Below are positions 11,002-21,539 of a stretch of 49,764 bases of DNA, piece after piece. The stretch is from Collybiopsis luxurians FD-317 M1 (Eukaryota > Basidiomycota > Agaricomycetes > Agaricales > Omphalotaceae): contig KN834790.1 in NCBI GenBank assembly GCA_000827265.1, positions 48,792 through 98,555 on the forward strand, written 5' to 3'. How positions within the stretch are numbered: position 1 is the stretch's first letter; every line of letters begins with the position of its first letter. The position numbers and the translations under genes are program-made. The notes under the pieces were generated by a model. The model saw only the letters and a program-made list of their open reading frames with translations. It was not told the origin of the DNA and made no database searches.

Positions 11002-12659
11002 ATGTCGTTTGCCAAAGAAAAACCGATTCATTCTCTGTAATTTCTGCCATTTCTCCTCCTACTCTTTGCTAATCTCTTCTCAGTATCGCAGGCACAACTG
11101 CAGGTGCCGTTGAAGCGTACAATATCCTCTTTTTTTATTTAAACTTCACCTGACTCGATTTCGCCTCTAGATTCATAACTTACCCAACAGAATTCGTCAA
11201 AACACGCTCACAATTCGGTGGAAAGGCACGTTCGTCGTACTGTAATTTCATCTACGCGACTAGTCTAAAGGCAAAGTCGTCCCGTTAGAAACTAGCACCC
11301 CTACAAATCATACGAGAAACGCTCAAAACGCAAGGTGTCCTTGGACTCTACTCCGGATGTACTGCACTCGTGTTGGGGAATGCTACCAAGGCTGGAGTAA
11401 GATTCGTTAGTTATGATCATTTCAAAAGCATGCTGGCCGATTCAGAGGTGTGTGTTTAACGCCTAGAGAATCTTCCGAAGGTTAATATCTTTTCAGGGTA
11501 GAGTTAGCGCTCCACGCAGTCTCGTCGGTGTGTAGCCCTCGTTGATCCTTGAGTTCAGCATCCGGAGCTGACATGTGTTCGCGTAGCTGGTCTTGGAGCG
11601 GGTATGACGGAAGCTATATTCGCCGTAACACCGTCAGAAACTATCAAGTGCGCATTACTTTACTTCTTTCTAGCCATACCGTTCAACTTCTCTCTGTACC
11701 CAGAACGAAACTCATTCAAGACGCAAACCGACCTAACCCTCAATACCGCGGTCTCATTCACGGAACAACCATGATTGTTCGTCAAGAAGGTCTATCCGGG
11801 ATCTATCGGGGTCTTTTCCCAGTAGTGAGTACCGCGCACCCTGCGGCTTTCCATCTCATCCTGCTGTTTGACCCCATACAACTTCCTGATGTCTGCTCAG
11901 TAGATGATGCGACAAGGCGCCAACTCTGCCGTACGGTTCACTACCTACTCGACTTTGAAGCAGATCGTACAAGGCCAGGCAAGACCTGGACAAACGTTAC
12001 CCAGTACGATAACTTTTGGAATCGGAGCAATCGCTGGACTGGTTACGGTGTATACTACTATGCCTCTCGAGTGAGTCTTATCCCCTCCAGCTCCTTCCCT
12101 GAGATTCACTGATGGTCTTGTCCCAACCTCCGTGACCTGCGTCCCCTCCATCCTCCCCCGCCCTCGTCCCATCCTCCCCTCGTCCCATCCTCCCCCGCCT
12201 TCGTACCATCCTCCCCTCGTCCCATCCTCCCCCGCCTTCGTCCCATCCTCCCCTCGTCCCATCCTCCCCTTGCATCTGCTCCTTCCCTTCCCTTCCCCCT
12301 CATCCCTTCCCTCCTCCCCCTCCCCTCCCCTCCCTCTTGTCCCTCCCTTTCCTCTCGTCCCTCCCCTCGCCCCCCACCTACCCCTTCCGTCCCCTCTCCT
12401 CGTGCTTTCTCATCCTCCCCTCCCCTTCACTCCCTTTAGTGTCATCAAAACCCGAATGCAATCCCTCGAAGCCCGTTCCCAATACCGCAACTCCTTCCAC
12501 TGCGCCTACCGAATCTTCACCGAAGAAGGTATTCTCCGATTCTGGACGGGTACAACGCCCCGGTTAGCAAGGCTAGTGATGAGCGGGGGGATTGTGTTCA
12601 CGGTGTATGAAAATATCATCAAGTTGATTGGGAGTGGGAGTTCGAATCAGACTCGATAA
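11002..12659 (+). CDS. Mitochondrial tricarboxylate (citrate) carrier
   Basis: A mitochondrial carrier family protein of 293 residues in nine exons: 11002-11036, 11084-11116, 11171-11225, 11289-11447, 11497-11527, 11587-11647, 11704-11824, 11904-12070 and 12440-12659. The three carrier repeats show as ITYPTEFVKTRSQFGG, AVTPSETIKTKLIQDA and TTMPLDVIKTRMQSLEARSQ, each with the P-x-[DE]-x-[IV]-K-[TR] signature of inner-membrane solute carriers. The sequence is closest to the fungal citrate transport protein Ctp1, which exchanges citrate for malate across the inner membrane. Intron 3 appears to be GC-AG (AAG|GCACGT); no GT donor keeps frame. Intron 8 is 369 nt, far longer than the others, because of a pyrimidine minisatellite. 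Relics of the same gene lie at 24.7 and 31.1-31.8 kb. Confidence 0.92.
12131..12430 (+). repeat. Pyrimidine minisatellite in carrier intron 8
   Basis: Units close to CGTCCCATCCTCCCC repeat imperfectly to about 12275, followed by less regular CCCTTCCC and CCCTCC runs. One strand is almost pure C and T, the other G and A. It lies wholly within the last intron of the carrier and keeps that intron's length divisible by three. Confidence 0.85.
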
Positions 12660-13556
12660 CGTTGCTTACGTGTAGTTCTTTACGACGCTTTTCGTGGAAT
12701 ATTGCGCAGGCATATTGACGTAAAATGAATTTACTGCCGTATTGGATCTTGCGTCGGCGATACGTGTGCCATTGCATTTTAGATCAACCGCTTGGAAGAA
12801 TTAGTGGCAGATGCTGCTTTTGCTGAGCGCCGAACCGTGACTACGCTTGGACTTCTAGAGCGCTATTGTTGAACATGAAATCCTGAGCCACTGAAGTAGA
12901 GCACTTATTGTGAGGTGAAGAAAATATTTGTTTTAACTCCGTGCATTGTATACTTGATACATTTTACTGTCCCCAAGGCTAGCTATTAACCAGTGGGGAA
13001 TAAGTAAGAGAAATTGCTTATCCCAAACACTTTCAGGATCAATTCAGGATCCGCTTGTCCACAGGCTATCCTTAATATTGAAATACTTACTCCAAGTCAG
13101 CTGAACGTGACTGGAGAAAAGACAGAAAATATACATAAATTGTATACATCCTAACGAGAAGGCAGAAGCATCTAAGATGGCCCATTTCATTGGTCAACAG
13201 ACAACCACCAGTAATAAGTATAGATTGGCTGTAGCAACTTCAGAATTGTCAGAGACTCAGAGCTTCCTGAGTCACGGTTTATTCCGATTCACATGACATT
13301 CATGCTCACCAGGCTCTCCTACTTTTAGGCTAGTCTCATGTATGACACTCTTGGACTCAGCTTTTTCAGGTGGGTAGTGGATCCCATTACTGTGGCATTT
13401 TGAGCACTTCGTAAGGGGTGGGACAGTGGGACAAATCATATGAAATTTATTTTTCGTAAGTGCCTGTTGGATGCCGGGACATCAAGGAATTTACAAAATT
13501 TAACTAATATAAAAGGCTAAGCGCCCGCAGGCGACTGGGAAAAATTTCATAAGAGC
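12660..13556. other. Downstream of carrier, no gene
   Basis: Beyond the 3' UTR no gene is supported. Near 13410-13610 a GGTGGGACA-type motif, a TTCGTAAGTGCC-like word and their relatives recur, similar to the stretch at 6660-6760, hinting at an old short element. Confidence 0.35.
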
Positions 13557-14214
13557 TTGATTGGACACCGGACAGGGTGGGACATTTCATTTCGTAAGAT
13601 GCCCTGCAGACACAGAACATACGAAGTGCTTAAAATGGGACAGTACAGCCAAAGCAGTGCAGTGGGGGGAGATGAACTCTTCAAAGGGATGAGGAATACA
13701 AATGCCAGTGCTTTGAAAGTGCAGAGTGTGGATTACAGTACTATGATTCACACTCAGTATATGCAACTCCAGCAGGACAGCCTATTGCTGTCCAAGAAGC
13801 AAAAGTTTATTGATCATTATTTGGACCAGAAAATGTGGTTGTGTTTGGCTTTCAAAGATATATTGGTATTACTACCTTGTAAGTCCCAGTTTGAAGACAA
13901 TTTGATTGTATTCCCTGGATGCTAATGAGTTATATCTAGGTGAAGTGCATCCTGAGTCCAATCTGCAAGAGTTCCACTGGGGAGCTAGCTTTGCTGACAT
14001 GTGTGCCAAGTGGAAGGTCTGTTCAGCTGGATGGCCGGTCCACCTGAAAGTCCCAGGAGGTCCCGGCGATGCAGGTTTAACTGCAATGTGGTAAATTCCC
14101 ATCAACAACCTTAAAGTTCTTGTTAAGTGCCAACTTGAAGCTTGGAAGAAAGGTGTTTCAGGTGAGAGCAATTCTGTTGGATTGAGATTGAATCCACATC
14201 CATTGGACACCAAT

Positions 14215-14290
14215 GGTTGAATAGCTCAGTTGGTTAGAGCACTGTCCCTGGAAAGTGGCAGGGACTTGGGTTCAATTCCCAACTTGGTCA
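14215..14290 (+). ncRNA. tRNA-like sequence with intact Pol III boxes
   Basis: Contains a perfect A box (TAGCTCAGTTGG at 14222) and B box (GGTTCAATTCC at 14269), a D arm GCTC/GAGC and a T arm TTGGG/CCCAA. A CTGGAAA stretch could be an anticodon loop for GGA (Ser), but the flanking stem does not pair; a GTCCCTG/CAGGGAC hairpin forms instead, and the acceptor stem is mostly G-U pairs. It is best seen as a decayed tRNA or the head of a tRNA-derived SINE. Confidence 0.55.
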
Positions 14291-14956
14291 ATCTTTATTG
14301 TTAACAAATTCTGCCCCCCTTTTTGAAGATGATGAGGGTGAGGGCAAAGGCAGCAACAGTGATGATGAGGATGATGAGGATGAGGGGGGTGAACTTGTGC
14401 ATTTCATTCCCTGGGATAAGGGTGGGTCTTTCTTCACTTGCAAGAATTTACTATTGGTTATGAATCTCTCACATCACTTATAGAGAAAATGGCCCTCTCT
14501 ATCAGAGACCAAGCTCATACTCCTATTGTTTGAGCAGCACTGAAAGAAGATGAAGAAATTGGAAAACTGCATTGCCTTGTCCATCAATTGAAGAAATACC
14601 AATTATGTTTGAGCAATGCTCTGATAGTCAATGACAATGACAATGATGACCTTGGGGCAGGAGCAGTGCAGAGAGGCAAAATGGGCAAAGACTGAAAAGA
14701 ATAGGAGGCCATTGATGAGGCAGCACAGTCAATAGGGGGAAAGAGCAGGAAGAACAACAAGGCTCAAACAGAGTGTGAATCTAGTGAGGGAGGGATGGTA
14801 GCAGGGAAGATCAAGAAGAGTGATAAGGCTTGAAAAGAGTGCAAATCAAATGAGGAGGGAGGGGCAGTAGCGGGGAAGAGCAAGAAGAGCAATAAGGCTC
14901 AAAAGGAGCCTGAGAATGACTGGTCAAAGAAAGATCATCCTGGAAAGCAGCCTAAA

Positions 14957-15538
14957 TTGAAAGCCCTGCCCTGCAAGGAGAGTCTTCTGGACAAGAACCC
15001 CCCTGCTCACAGTAGCAACACTAGCAATGGCAGTAATGATGATGATAGTGATAGGCTTCCCTCACCTCCTCCCCCTCTGTCAGACAAAGAGGATGCACCA
15101 ACTTGTCCTCAAAAACAATTGAGAAAGGTTGCTGCACAAATGATTTGGGAGACTTCTGGGCACATTAGGCCACTCACCCATCCTGCAAAGAAATTTGTTC
15201 CAGCATCTTCTACACTGTTTCAGACTGTGCACAGTTCCAAGGACAAAGACTCTGCTCCACTGCACTTTCACAAGCAATCTTTGAGACCTGCAGAAAAGAT
15301 TACAAAGTCTTCTCAAGATGTTCTGCCCACAAAACTGCTCAAGAAATCCAGTGTGAAAGGAACAGCAGAAACTTCTCAGTTGCTCAAACTTGCAAGGACA
15401 ACAGCAAATGAGGACAAAGAGGACAAAGGGGACAAAGAGAAAGAAGCTGATGTACCCTTTGCTCTGAAAGTTAGGACACAACCACCTGATCTTAGTGACA
15501 ACCAGTCAGATATTGGACAACCAAGGAAAATGCATTGA
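14957..15538 (+). CDS. Low-complexity open frame, 193 codons, function unknown
   Basis: An uninterrupted frame rich in Lys, Ser, Asp and Pro, with LPSPPPPLSDKEDAP near its start and repeated EDKEDKGDKEKEAD near its end. No known domain was recognised. It sits in CpG-poor repeat-like DNA after stop-broken frames in the same direction, so it may be a fragment of a transposon-encoded protein rather than a host gene. Confidence 0.25.
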   Translation: MKALPCKESLLDKNPPAHSSNTSNGSNDDDSDRLPSPPPPLSDKEDAPTCPQKQLRKVAAQMIWETSGHIRPLTHPAKKFVPASSTLFQTVHSSKDKDSAPLHFHKQSLRPAEKITKSSQDVLPTKLLKKSSVKGTAETSQLLKLARTTANEDKEDKGDKEKEADVPFALKVRTQPPDLSDNQSDIGQPRKMH

Positions 15539-15717
15539 CTAGAGCAATGTTCTGATTTAGATAAGGTTGAAGTTGATGAGGTCAACAAGATGAAAGCCTA
15601 ACTAAGAAGTCAGAAATGTAAATGTGGAGTGAAGATTGAGGTTATGGACAAGAGTTAAGACTATAGTGCACACAGCACTATGAGATCACACAGACCAAAG
15701 GGAAAAAAAAGCGCCAC

Positions 15718-15763
15718 TGTTACATTTGGATATCTAGTCCTGTTACATTTGGATATCTAGTCC
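15718..15763. repeat. Two perfect tandem 23-bp units
   Basis: TGTTACATTTGGATATCTAG plus TCC is repeated twice without a mismatch. From here to 16319 there is no gene; imperfect CACTCAAGTGCACTC inverted repeats occur near 16100-16210. Confidence 0.9.
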
Positions 15764-16319
15764 TTATATACAAGTCCTGAGTACATGTGTAATACTCTAC
15801 ATAAAAGGTAAGTAGATAACTGGTATAATATGAGTGGCTGTTAAATAACCAAGTGGGAACATAAGTGGATACTGTGAGAATAGATCAAGTTGGCTGTGAA
15901 CATATAGAGCAGTGTGAGATGGCAAGGGAACAGAAATATAAGTATAGTGCAACTGCAAGAAAGTGTTCCATAGATAGATATGTCCAATCATACCTTGTGA
16001 ATACCTAATTATAATCCAACATCAGACTGAGGCAATCTGTAATGAGGAAACTTCAAAATGAAATAGATATGTAGGCACTGAGTATTAGACTTGGGCACAA
16101 GTGTGCACTCAAGTGCACTCTCCACTCACAGTGCAAATACTCAAGGTCCAAAAGGGTACCACTCATACTTGAGTGCTCAAGAGTAGAGTGTATTTGCAAG
16201 TGCACTCAAGAACATTCTTCAATTCAATGATATTCATTTGGATAGTTTATTTACTTGCCATTTACTCTTTGTACAAAGTACAAACAATAATAACATGGTA
16301 TACTACATTGTAAAAGCCA

Positions 16320-17420
16320 ATGGATCAAGAAGTGGATATGAGTACTGGGGGCTATCTGGAGGATATTAGGGAGCTGGGGAAGCTGAAGAAGCTGGAGCTG
16401 TCAACTGGGAGGAATAGCAAGGCTTGGAAATCTTGGAAGAAACAGCAGGACAAGGCGGCATTGACTATTGTCTACGGTTTACACACAGATCAAAACATTC
16501 ACATCAAAGGCATTGATGACAGCCCGCTTGCCATGTTCAAAACTCTCACTCAGTATCATCTCATCAAAGGCCTCAGATCAGTTGTTTCAACTTACAAGCA
16601 TATTATGACATCTCCAAAGGATGACATGACCCCCCTGACCACCCACATTGAATCCATACAGAAGCTCACTGACTTGCTTGAGAGCCTCAGTGAGCCCATT
16701 ACCAACTCATTCATTGCTGCCTGCATCTTTGTAACCCTACCTATCACCTACAGCCCTGTTATTAGTGTGGATCCCGGGTGAGCCGGGTTGAGCCGGGTTC
16801 TGGGTCGGGTGATCAATCCGGGTCGGGTCAGGTCCAGATTTGGCAACCCGGCACCCGGACACTTACCCAAGTTGCTAGAAAAATAATATAATATTAGACA
16901 TTTACTATAGCTTTTTGTTTACAACTGATTCATTATTCCCTTAGATTACACAGACTCAATGACCTAATCATAATTCTGATTGTAGACAGTCCGCGGCAGG
17001 CTGCCATGATCAGTTGATGGATCACATGGTATGCCACCATGAACTACAATACTGTTTATAGCATTAATTAATATCCTAATCTTTTAAAATACACTATTTC
17101 TAATGTTAAAAGGTAAGTCAGATACGTTGTGAAATTATTTTGCTGACTCTTATGTTGACCCGGAAATGTGCCACCAGGTACCCGGACCCGACTACTCGGG
17201 TACAGGTTTAGCGCCGGGTCCAGGTCGGGTCAGCATTTTTGGCACCCGACCCGACCCGACCCGGGATCCACACTACCTGTTGTCCTATCTCTGGATGGGG
17301 ATACTAGGGTCCCTGACATCAACTATGTAATGGCACAACTTATCAATTTTGAGAAAACCTATGGGAAGAATGACCCCCCTTCTATTGTTCCAGAAGGTAT
17401 GCTGGCTGCTGCACAGCTGC
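16320..17420 (+). pseudogene. Copia-type gag relic, split by a MITE
   Basis: The left part reads from MDQEVDMS through WKSWKKQQDKAALTIVYGL and YHLIKGLRSVVSTYKHIM to TYSPV. After removal of the insert at 16763-17275 the frame continues as VLSLDGDTRVPDINYVM. Alternating short helices with conserved Trp and a Thr-rich middle resemble Ty1/copia gag proteins. No zinc knuckle, protease or polymerase follows, and the frame decays after about 17420. The host DNA is CpG-poor. Confidence 0.5.
16763..17275. mobile_element. hAT-like MITE, 513 bp
   Basis: Ends are perfect 17-bp inverted repeats (TAGTGTGGATCCCGGGT and its complement). It is flanked by 8-bp duplications, CCTGTTAT on the left and CCTGTTGT on the right, one mismatch apart. 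An 8-bp target site and TAG-N-G type ends are typical of the hAT superfamily. Subterminal CGGGT/ACCCG units are many. There is no open frame, so it would need a transposase from elsewhere. Removing it restores the gag frame. Confidence 0.85.
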
Positions 17421-17576
17421 AGGGTCTTGCTGCACGTACTTGCAGTCACCCTATGTCTGAGCTCACTTGTTTCCACCCAATGCTACTATTATTGTTCACA
17501 ATCTTTGGTAACTACTGGTGACCACCCTAAAATCAAGTAATGTTGCCAACAAATAGCTCTATTGGGGGGTCAGGTA

Positions 17577-17620
17577 GGTGGTTGGATGGTTAGGTGGTTA
17601 GGGTTAGGGTTAGGAATTAG
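17577..17620 (+). repeat. Interstitial TTAGGG-like repeats
   Basis: GGTTAGGTGGTTAGGGTTAG followed by GGTTAGGAATTAGGG, about six degenerate units. Ordinary sequence continues on both sides. Confidence 0.6.
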
Positions 17621-18278
17621 GGTAGTCACATCTGATCTTATCTATTTTAGGGTGGTCTCGACTGGTACGATTAAAGGATTGTACACAAACATTCAATTGG
17701 TAACACCAGTCAAACTGTGCACAATATCCATCGCAGGGGCTCTTGTTTCCACTGTAGGCCATACAGCTACATCGAGGTGAACTGCCGTCAGCCAGCTCTT
17801 TAGTCAGCTCCGACTCCTGTTACATATGTTGCTGTGTCAGGTCAATCACCAGTAGTTGTTGGTGAGTTAACCCAGCACTACAACATGTAGGTGTTACTAA
17901 GTGTGGGAGTTATGGACTCTCAAAGATTTAACATGTTTCCTTTCCTCTTTCCCTTTCTCTTTTCCTCTATGCTCTTTATTTATTTCATAGATTTCTTTGC
18001 CATCTGGGCTGTCGCAAGTGAGAGTGTTGAAGGTAAACCCACTGTTCATGGTTGCTCCAGACCAGATAGCATAACCTTATGCAGTTGTGCAGCTGTCAGT
18101 GTCTACTTATTCCCGTCTTCATCCATTTACCTACTATATTTGTTATTTCTTTACTATATATTGCATATGGACTTTGAATACAGGCAATCATTCTGACACC
18201 CCAAAACCCATACTGTCCGAAATCACTTACATACAAACCTAACTTTGACAATTTTGTCATCTGACTCATGTCCATTTC
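17621..18278. other. No gene seen
   Basis: Short unrelated frames and T/C-rich stretches only. I see no conserved protein, RNA gene or repeat end that I can support. Confidence 0.35.
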
Positions 18279-18503
18279 ACTCACAATACATCAGCTGGCT
18301 TTTGCTCCGGCCCACTTGATCTCTTACATTGAGCATTCTCCGCATCCTCTCCTCCAATCTCATCTCTTCATCTATCCCAATACCCAACATTACTGTCTCT
18401 GAGTCAATAATGAGCAACTCCCTTGCAATACCCCTGTTGGCAAATTGGCAAATTTCCATCTTGGTGGCACTGCTTTATTTGTATCTCAAGGTAGCCACCC
18501 CTG
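18279..18503 (+). pseudogene. Catalase pseudogene fragment (exon 7 only)
   Basis: Aligns with the end of intron 6 and the start of exon 7 of both intact catalases: [15 protein letters not shown], then RLF-type residues altered to HLF, then [10 protein letters not shown], ending in FVSQGSHP. A TGA stop replaces the Gly of the RLG motif and the Arg of R-L-F is lost. Nothing before or after matches catalase. From 18504 to 18830 nothing else is recognised. Confidence 0.85.
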
Positions 18504-18829
18504 TTAACTATTATCCGATATGTAAGTACACGAACCTCAGAATGATAAACAAGTTCTTCTGTTACCTATTATCCTATGTAAGTACACGAACTATAGGTAA
18601 CTGTTGGCAAAAGTGTGGGCCCTGCCCTCTTTGACTAGATATGCTCTGACATTGTTCTATATGATATGGCAAAGGGTGTCTGCCTTATGCTGCAGCGGCG
18701 AAGAACATGAACATGGGGTTGACCAAAGCCAATATCATCAATGCTATATACTTTCCAAGAAGGCACAACAAAAGACTTGGTACCAGGCTCGGGTTGATTC
18801 AGCCCTGCAACAGAACAAGAAACAGGGTA

Positions 18830-20165
18830 CACTCTCAGCAAGTTGTGCTAGATATAGATCTGAACCGAGTAGTAGGAGGTCTTGAGGAGAATAGTCTCAT
18901 AAGCCCTTCAACAACTTGATTCAAAGTGGGCCAATGCTAATGCGTGGTGGAACTCATGCCCCTTTCAATTGGAACAAATTACATACCTCACGGATCCTGG
19001 ATCATCGATGTAAGTAATGAAACCCACCTAAAATTGTATAAATTGCAAAAATTAGATCCATTCAAAATTGCCTGCCTTGGATCAGGCACAGAATTGTCAG
19101 AGCAGAAACTCGGCATTCCATTCCATTCCATGTACTTGTAAACAACCAAGATAATACATTGTAATTCAACTAACTGTTAATGCATGTAGCTTCACCTTAT
19201 GTCCTGTGGCACCTGATACATTGAATGAAACTCAGGCCGGAGGTAGTCCATAATTGACAATGCCAGCAAGCACAGAGGACCTCTCGTAGGTGAATACGGT
19301 TCTATCAATGATTTCCGAGGGACCAGATTCAACGCGAGCTTGAACCTGGAACTATTTGGCATATTAAAAACCCTAATCGGACTTGAATTTTGGAATATGA
19401 CTCACCCTGATATGGTCCGGGATCCCAGGGACCTTAGTAAGGTCAGAGACAACATTGAGCTGTCCAGGAGCGACCGAGAGGTTTAGGTCAATGATAGGAC
19501 CAATCCCAAGAGGTCGAAGAGAGATTTTCAAAGTAACTTGAGTACCGTTGGAGATAACAAGTTTGGAAACCTAAAGTCAGGAAAAATTAAGATGATGGAA
19601 GTGAAGTTGGCAAGAGCATGCATACATTGTATGGTGCAGACATAGTGAATTGAAGGTAGCGGGCTTGGTGAACTAGTTAGGAAGTTAAGCTGGGTTGCTG
19701 ACTAGTGACTCGAGCGAGACCGCTTTTAAACCAAACAAATTTACCTTGTGCATTTTTTGGCGGCCAAAGGACATACCGGGTTGCGGGTCAACTTTACCTT
19801 ACCGGGAAAATACACAAAACCGAACAGCAAAATACTTTGTGTCATTCGCGTCGAATACCCCCTTCATTATTGCTTTCAACAGATGTCCTATTCGGTTCTA
19901 CAGTTCGGTTTCGAACCTAGTCAGGTTTTCAACTGCGCCGTATTCATTTGTTTTGAGCTCTATTAGATGAAAGGACCAGGTACACTGTTGTTCGGGTTAA
20001 GGGTGCATCATGATGCAGTGTTTCGGTTAAGTCCTGCCACAAAAAGTCAGCACCCTATAATTAGTACGTCTAGCAAGAATGTTTCCTTTTCGAGGGACAG
20101 TAGCAGCATTTCCACGGTCCAACTCTCAGTTGAACCGAAATGTCAATACACCGTGCCATTCTGAA
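18830..20165. repeat. Long duplicated segment, copy B
   Basis: Partner of 6970-8140, nearly identical apart from about 230 extra bases at 18909-19140. Copy B follows the catalase scrap, while copy A follows an intact catalase, so the duplicated unit probably once included the end of a catalase gene. Confidence 0.85.
19232..19643 (-). CDS. Small protein of unknown family, copy B (100 aa)
   Basis: Exons 19626-19643 (MSAPYN), 19406-19570 and 19232-19351, at the same spacing as copy A and with the same splice sites. Compared with A, the visible changes are Val3 to Ala, a Phe to Ile before the second junction, Val to Ile and Phe to Tyr near the C-terminus, and one silent change. The frame is intact. 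The excess of replacement over silent changes gives no sign of recent purifying selection, so this copy may be drifting. Confidence 0.65.
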
Positions 20166-21059
20166 TGGAAACGACGATAGCTTGTACAATGTACTAAGGT
20201 TAATGTAAGGCAACACACAGTTATCAGCGCAGTAGCTTGAACTAGCAGAGCTACAAGCATACAACAAAGTTTTAAGTGCAGTGTATCGATTTGGAGGTGC
20301 ATGTTAGTCAACTCAAGGATTACTCTAGAACCATTCCGCAAGATGTGAGCGCCCTATTCTACATGTTCGAACAAACATCACCGTCACTTTGCAGCACGAA
20401 GATTTATGATTGAATCCGAATGTTTCCCATGCGTCATAAAGGCATGCTAGCTCCAGTCTTGACTCCGAAGTTGTACCAGTCACATGAAATTACCATCGAA
20501 TATTGCTGGCTGCTAGACTCTTTTGATTCTGCCGTACTAAGTACTTGATTTTATTCTTAACATGCGTACTTGGCTGTCGTTCGAATCTATTGAAGATCCA
20601 ATAATGCACCTTTGTTAATGAATTGAATGTGCATATATTCACATTAAGATTTATAAAAGCAGAGTTACTTACTCTCACATCCTCAAGGGTGTTAAAATGG
20701 TAAATGTACTTACTAGAATTTTACACTTAGTTAGTTAGTTATCACGCAGCGTCGTACCCCGTGGTCCCGACGTGGAATTGCTGGAAGCGAATAGGAATGT
20801 ATCGAAGTACATTCGGAGTGAATATAAAGGTCTCGATCGTCTACTCTAAAGACTTGCGGGTCTGAAGAGAAACCAGACCTAGTAGAACAGAAGCACAAGG
20901 GAAGGCGTAGTTCATTTTCAAATCCGAAGTTCTTAGCTGATATTGGTTCGAGAATCTTGAACGTATATGACAATGTACTAAGCACGCAGATAGTACCATT
21001 TTTGACAAACAGGTTGCAATATCTGAGCCGAAGTGCACCCCTTCATCCCGGCTGCCTAG
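19644..21059. repeat. Shared block upstream of small gene B
   Basis: Close to 7561-8140 up to about 20165, then more diverged but still related to 8.2-8.9 kb (for example the GTTAGTTAGTTA word and the CACATCCTCAAGG word). No gene is supported. Confidence 0.5.
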
Positions 21060-21412
21060 TAGTAGTAGCTTTGAACATGTCTGCAGGAACCGAAATGGAT
21101 TCTGTGATAATCTTATGGCAGCTTTGAATTCGACGAGGTATCTTCAAGTTCCGGCGCCATTGAATGTATTCGTATTCGTATCCGCATGTCCGTTTGAAGA
21201 AATATTCCCTGTAAATTAATGGCTGGACAATGCAGAACTTGTTGATTAACCAATGGGGCCCAGAAACCGGCAGAAGCAATAAGAAAGGGATAAAGACGAA
21301 TGCGAATAGTAAGGCAGAAAAACGTAAATTCATAGACAATGAAGTTTTCTAGCCTGTTATAGATTGTGAAGGGATTTTGGCCTCTGCTGTCCTTAAAGGC
21401 ATGGCTTGCCAG
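21060..21412 (-). pseudogene. TRK potassium-transporter pseudogene, copy B
   Basis: Begins with a retained ATG and MPLRTAEAKIPS, as in the intact TRK, but soon hits a stop. The FAFVFIP segment and RTCGYEYEYIQWRR are still recognisable in shifted frames. The same internal deletion as in copy A removes the rest of exon 1, intron 1 and exon 2, and the match ends at the same TAGTAGTAGT repeat. Confidence 0.8.
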
Positions 21413-21539
21413 TTGATAGTTATGCCGGTAGCATGAACATTGGCAAGGTCTTTGTGGATGGTCTAAGTGAAAGTTGTAAAAACGTCTTCTATAAGTGATC
21501 ATTCCACCGCAAAACAGATGCTCAAGTATAGGTATTCAT

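Larger units (their letters stand above)
13557..15660 (+). other. CpG-poor transposon-like region with broken open frames
   Basis: Several plus-strand frames follow one another with stops between them: 13557-13925, 13906-14094, 14298-14483 and 14957-15538. Composition is unlike the neighbouring genes: CpG is scarce, CA and TG are common, and the encoded stretches are low-complexity acidic (DDEDDEDE) or Lys/Ser/Pro-rich. No catalytic domain is recognised. It is likely the remains of a mobile element or its cargo. Confidence 0.35.

Noticed and set aside
10990..11050. Minus-strand start MNRFFFGKRHLV as exon 1 of the unidentified gene
   Set aside because: It is exactly antisense to exon 1 of the citrate carrier, whose reading is well supported, so the resemblance to a protein start is accidental.
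11945..12303. Several Gly/Arg/Asp-rich open frames on the minus strand
   Set aside because: They are the antisense reading of the pyrimidine minisatellite in carrier intron 8 and have no start context or conservation.
14215..14290. Functional tRNA-Ser
   Set aside because: The anticodon stem does not pair and the acceptor stem is mostly G-U, so a working tRNA is unlikely.
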